Assembly: GCA_028682985.1 (NCBI GenBank)
Contig: JAJRAE010000214.1
Location: 1-6,850, forward strand
Length of the DNA stretch: 6,850 nt
Direction of reading: 5' to 3'
Source: Methanobacterium sp.
GTDB lineage: Archaea; Methanobacteriota; Methanobacteria; Methanobacteriales; Methanobacteriaceae
The notes under the pieces are model-generated. The model saw only the letters and a program-made list of their open reading frames with translations, made no database searches and was not told the origin of the DNA. The translations under genes were made by a program, and so were the position numbers. Positions 6,061 to 6,850 of the stretch are shown here, piece by piece (the first letter of the stretch is position 1; each line of letters opens with the position of its first letter).

Positions 6061-6097
6061 TATTTATAATAAACCGGTTTAAATTTCAATTTATAAG
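6061..6097 (-). promoter_or_regulatory. Candidate tfrB promoter region
   Basis: On the minus strand, TATA-like boxes occur at 6061-6070 (ATTATAAATA) and 6089-6096 (TTATAAAT). The first would put the transcript start near 6038 with a leader of about 55 bases carrying the SD. The 12-bp palindrome at 6070-6081 lies between the two boxes. The whole spacer 5983-6189 is very AT-rich and holds no ORF that I can support. Confidence 0.35.
6070..6081. promoter_or_regulatory. Perfect 12-bp palindrome, possible operator
   Basis: TAAACCGGTTTA is a perfect inverted repeat in the divergent spacer between tfrB and the metalloprotein gene. CCGG is the only GC-rich core in an otherwise AT-rich stretch. It abuts the TATA-like box at 6061-6070 and is close to another at 6089-6096, where a dimeric regulator could block or aid TFB/TBP binding. 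No matching regulator is identified; the role is inferred. Confidence 0.4.
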
Positions 6098-6130
6098 TAG
6101 AATGATTTTCTATTTTAAGATATTTAATTA

Positions 6131-6162
6131 TTTATAAATTTTTAACAACTTTTAAATTTATT
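6131..6162 (+). promoter_or_regulatory. Candidate promoter of the putative metalloprotein gene
   Basis: TTTATAAAT at 6131-6139 is a good TATA-like box. A second weaker AT element, TTTAAATTTATT, at about 6151-6162 lies roughly 28-39 bases before the ATG, the spacing expected for a leaderless transcript. Since no SD precedes the ATG at 6190, the nearer element is attractive, but base composition makes the choice uncertain. Confidence 0.33.
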
Positions 6163-6189
6163 TTTACTTTAAACTACAAAAATTTTAGC

Positions 6190-6850
6190 ATGGAATTTAA
6201 TTTTTCCAATGAATTAAACAGTTATCTGGAAAAGATAGAAAAAGAAACCGGTCGTGAGATTAAGTTCCTGGAAAGCTCTAATTTAGGAATACAGGGAATA
6301 AGCGCTGCTTATCAGTACCATCCCGAATACATTCTGATTATTCTTAATCCAGACTATCCCCGGGAAGCGGAGGATGTGGAGAGATCTATAGCTCATGAAG
6401 CCACCCACGGCCACTTAATATACGGATTGGGGTTTTGCCGGACAAAATTCCCGGAAAATATCCCTGATGATTATAAAAGGGATGCGCAGTTGGTCTTAAC
6501 CATGGTGGAGGACATTGTGGTTAACAGGATTATTGCAGAAAATGGATTTCCCCCTTATGGTCATGAATACCTGCCCATGGTGGAAGAGGAAACCAGGGTA
6601 GCCAGTTTAGGTGAGGAAGCTGGGGAAGAATTCTATCAAAAGTTTGCAGATACACCGCATCGGGAGGCTCTTCTCATGATATCCCGTTATGTTATTGCCT
6701 GGGGATTTTTAAAGTATTATACCTTGAAAAAGAATGATTCTGAGCTAATAAGGGAATTTACTAACTCCTTTAAAGAGTATTATAAGGATTATTATAAATT
6801 TGCGTCGAAAATCGTGGGTATACTGAAGGAGAAAGACATCTTTCATGCTC
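6190..6850 (+). CDS. Putative HExxH zinc-metallopeptidase-like protein, 3'-partial
   Basis: An open frame from ATG at 6190 runs to the right edge without a stop (220 full codons), so the C-terminus is missing. It begins MEFNFSNELNSYLEKIEKE. Residues 65-75 hold RSIAHEATHGH, an HExxH zinc-binding motif (H69, E70, H73). A downstream MVEDIVVNRII (105-115) offers E107 or D108 as a possible third ligand, a gluzincin-like layout also seen in proteins with an HExxH followed by an [E/D]xxVN helix. The rest is mainly helical, with no signal peptide or membrane segment in the visible part. I do not recognise a named family; peptidase activity is inferred from the motif only. There is no Shine-Dalgarno site (the ATG is preceded by AAAATTTTAGC), so translation may be leaderless. 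It is divergent from tfrB and shares its spacer. Codon use looks like that of the neighbours. Confidence 0.75.
   Translation, partial: MEFNFSNELNSYLEKIEKETGREIKFLESSNLGIQGISAAYQYHPEYILIILNPDYPREAEDVERSIAHEATHGHLIYGLGFCRTKFPENIPDDYKRDAQLVLTMVEDIVVNRIIAENGFPPYGHEYLPMVEEETRVASLGEEAGEEFYQKFADTPHREALLMISRYVIAWGFLKYYTLKKNDSELIREFTNSFKEYYKDYYKFASKIVGILKEKDIFHA

Noticed and set aside
5983..6189. A small RNA, tRNA or repeat array in the divergent spacer
   Set aside because: No cloverleaf, no GC-rich structured core and no regularly spaced repeats; only AT-rich promoter-like sequence and the single palindrome.
1..6850. A mobile island, defence system or CRISPR locus
   Set aside because: All recognised genes are regulatory or housekeeping, there are no transposase, integrase, Cas or toxin-antitoxin signatures, and composition is even across the genes.

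Overview
The window looks like chromosomal DNA of a mesophilic hydrogenotrophic methanogen of the Methanobacteriales, most likely Methanobacterium. The evidence is a FilR1-type winged-helix regulator (a family abundant in methanogens), an archaeal-type glycyl-tRNA synthetase, a dCTP deaminase of the probable bifunctional DCD-DUT type, and above all a thiol:fumarate reductase subunit B (TfrB), an enzyme known from Methanobacteriales. Spacers are AT-rich with archaeal TATA-like boxes. Some starts have Shine-Dalgarno (SD) sites, and one gene appears leaderless. There is no sign of a mobile element, CRISPR array, integrase, tRNA or rRNA.

Layout. Bases 1-774 (+) hold a regulator whose first codons lie off the left edge. 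A 50-residue basic protein with a strong SD follows at 813-965 (+). A convergent spacer (966-1077) contains a hairpin that may end transcription. Four genes then run leftward. In transcription order they are tfrB (5982-4390), a TrmJ-like tRNA 2'-O-methyltransferase (4309-3563), dcd (3523-2909) and glyS (2799-1078). Their gaps are 80, 39 and 109 bases, so they may be partly co-transcribed, but TATA-like boxes also lie in the gaps. A roughly 207-base AT-rich divergent spacer (5983-6189) carries a perfect 12-bp palindrome. From 6190 to the right edge (+) runs the first part of an unrecognised HExxH-type putative metalloprotein.

How the genes fit together. The leftward block is housekeeping: glycine charging of tRNA, tRNA anticodon-loop methylation, dUMP supply for thymidylate, and the iron-sulfur/heterodisulfide half of thiol:fumarate reductase. 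TfrB is expected to make the CoM-S-S-CoB heterodisulfide while electrons pass to TfrA, which reduces fumarate to succinate. The catalytic flavin subunit TfrA is not in the window. I found no convincing undescribed multi-gene system. The items most worth a second look are the small SAP/HeH-like protein, the palindrome in the tfrB/metalloprotein divergent promoter, the putative metalloprotein itself, and several start-site corrections.
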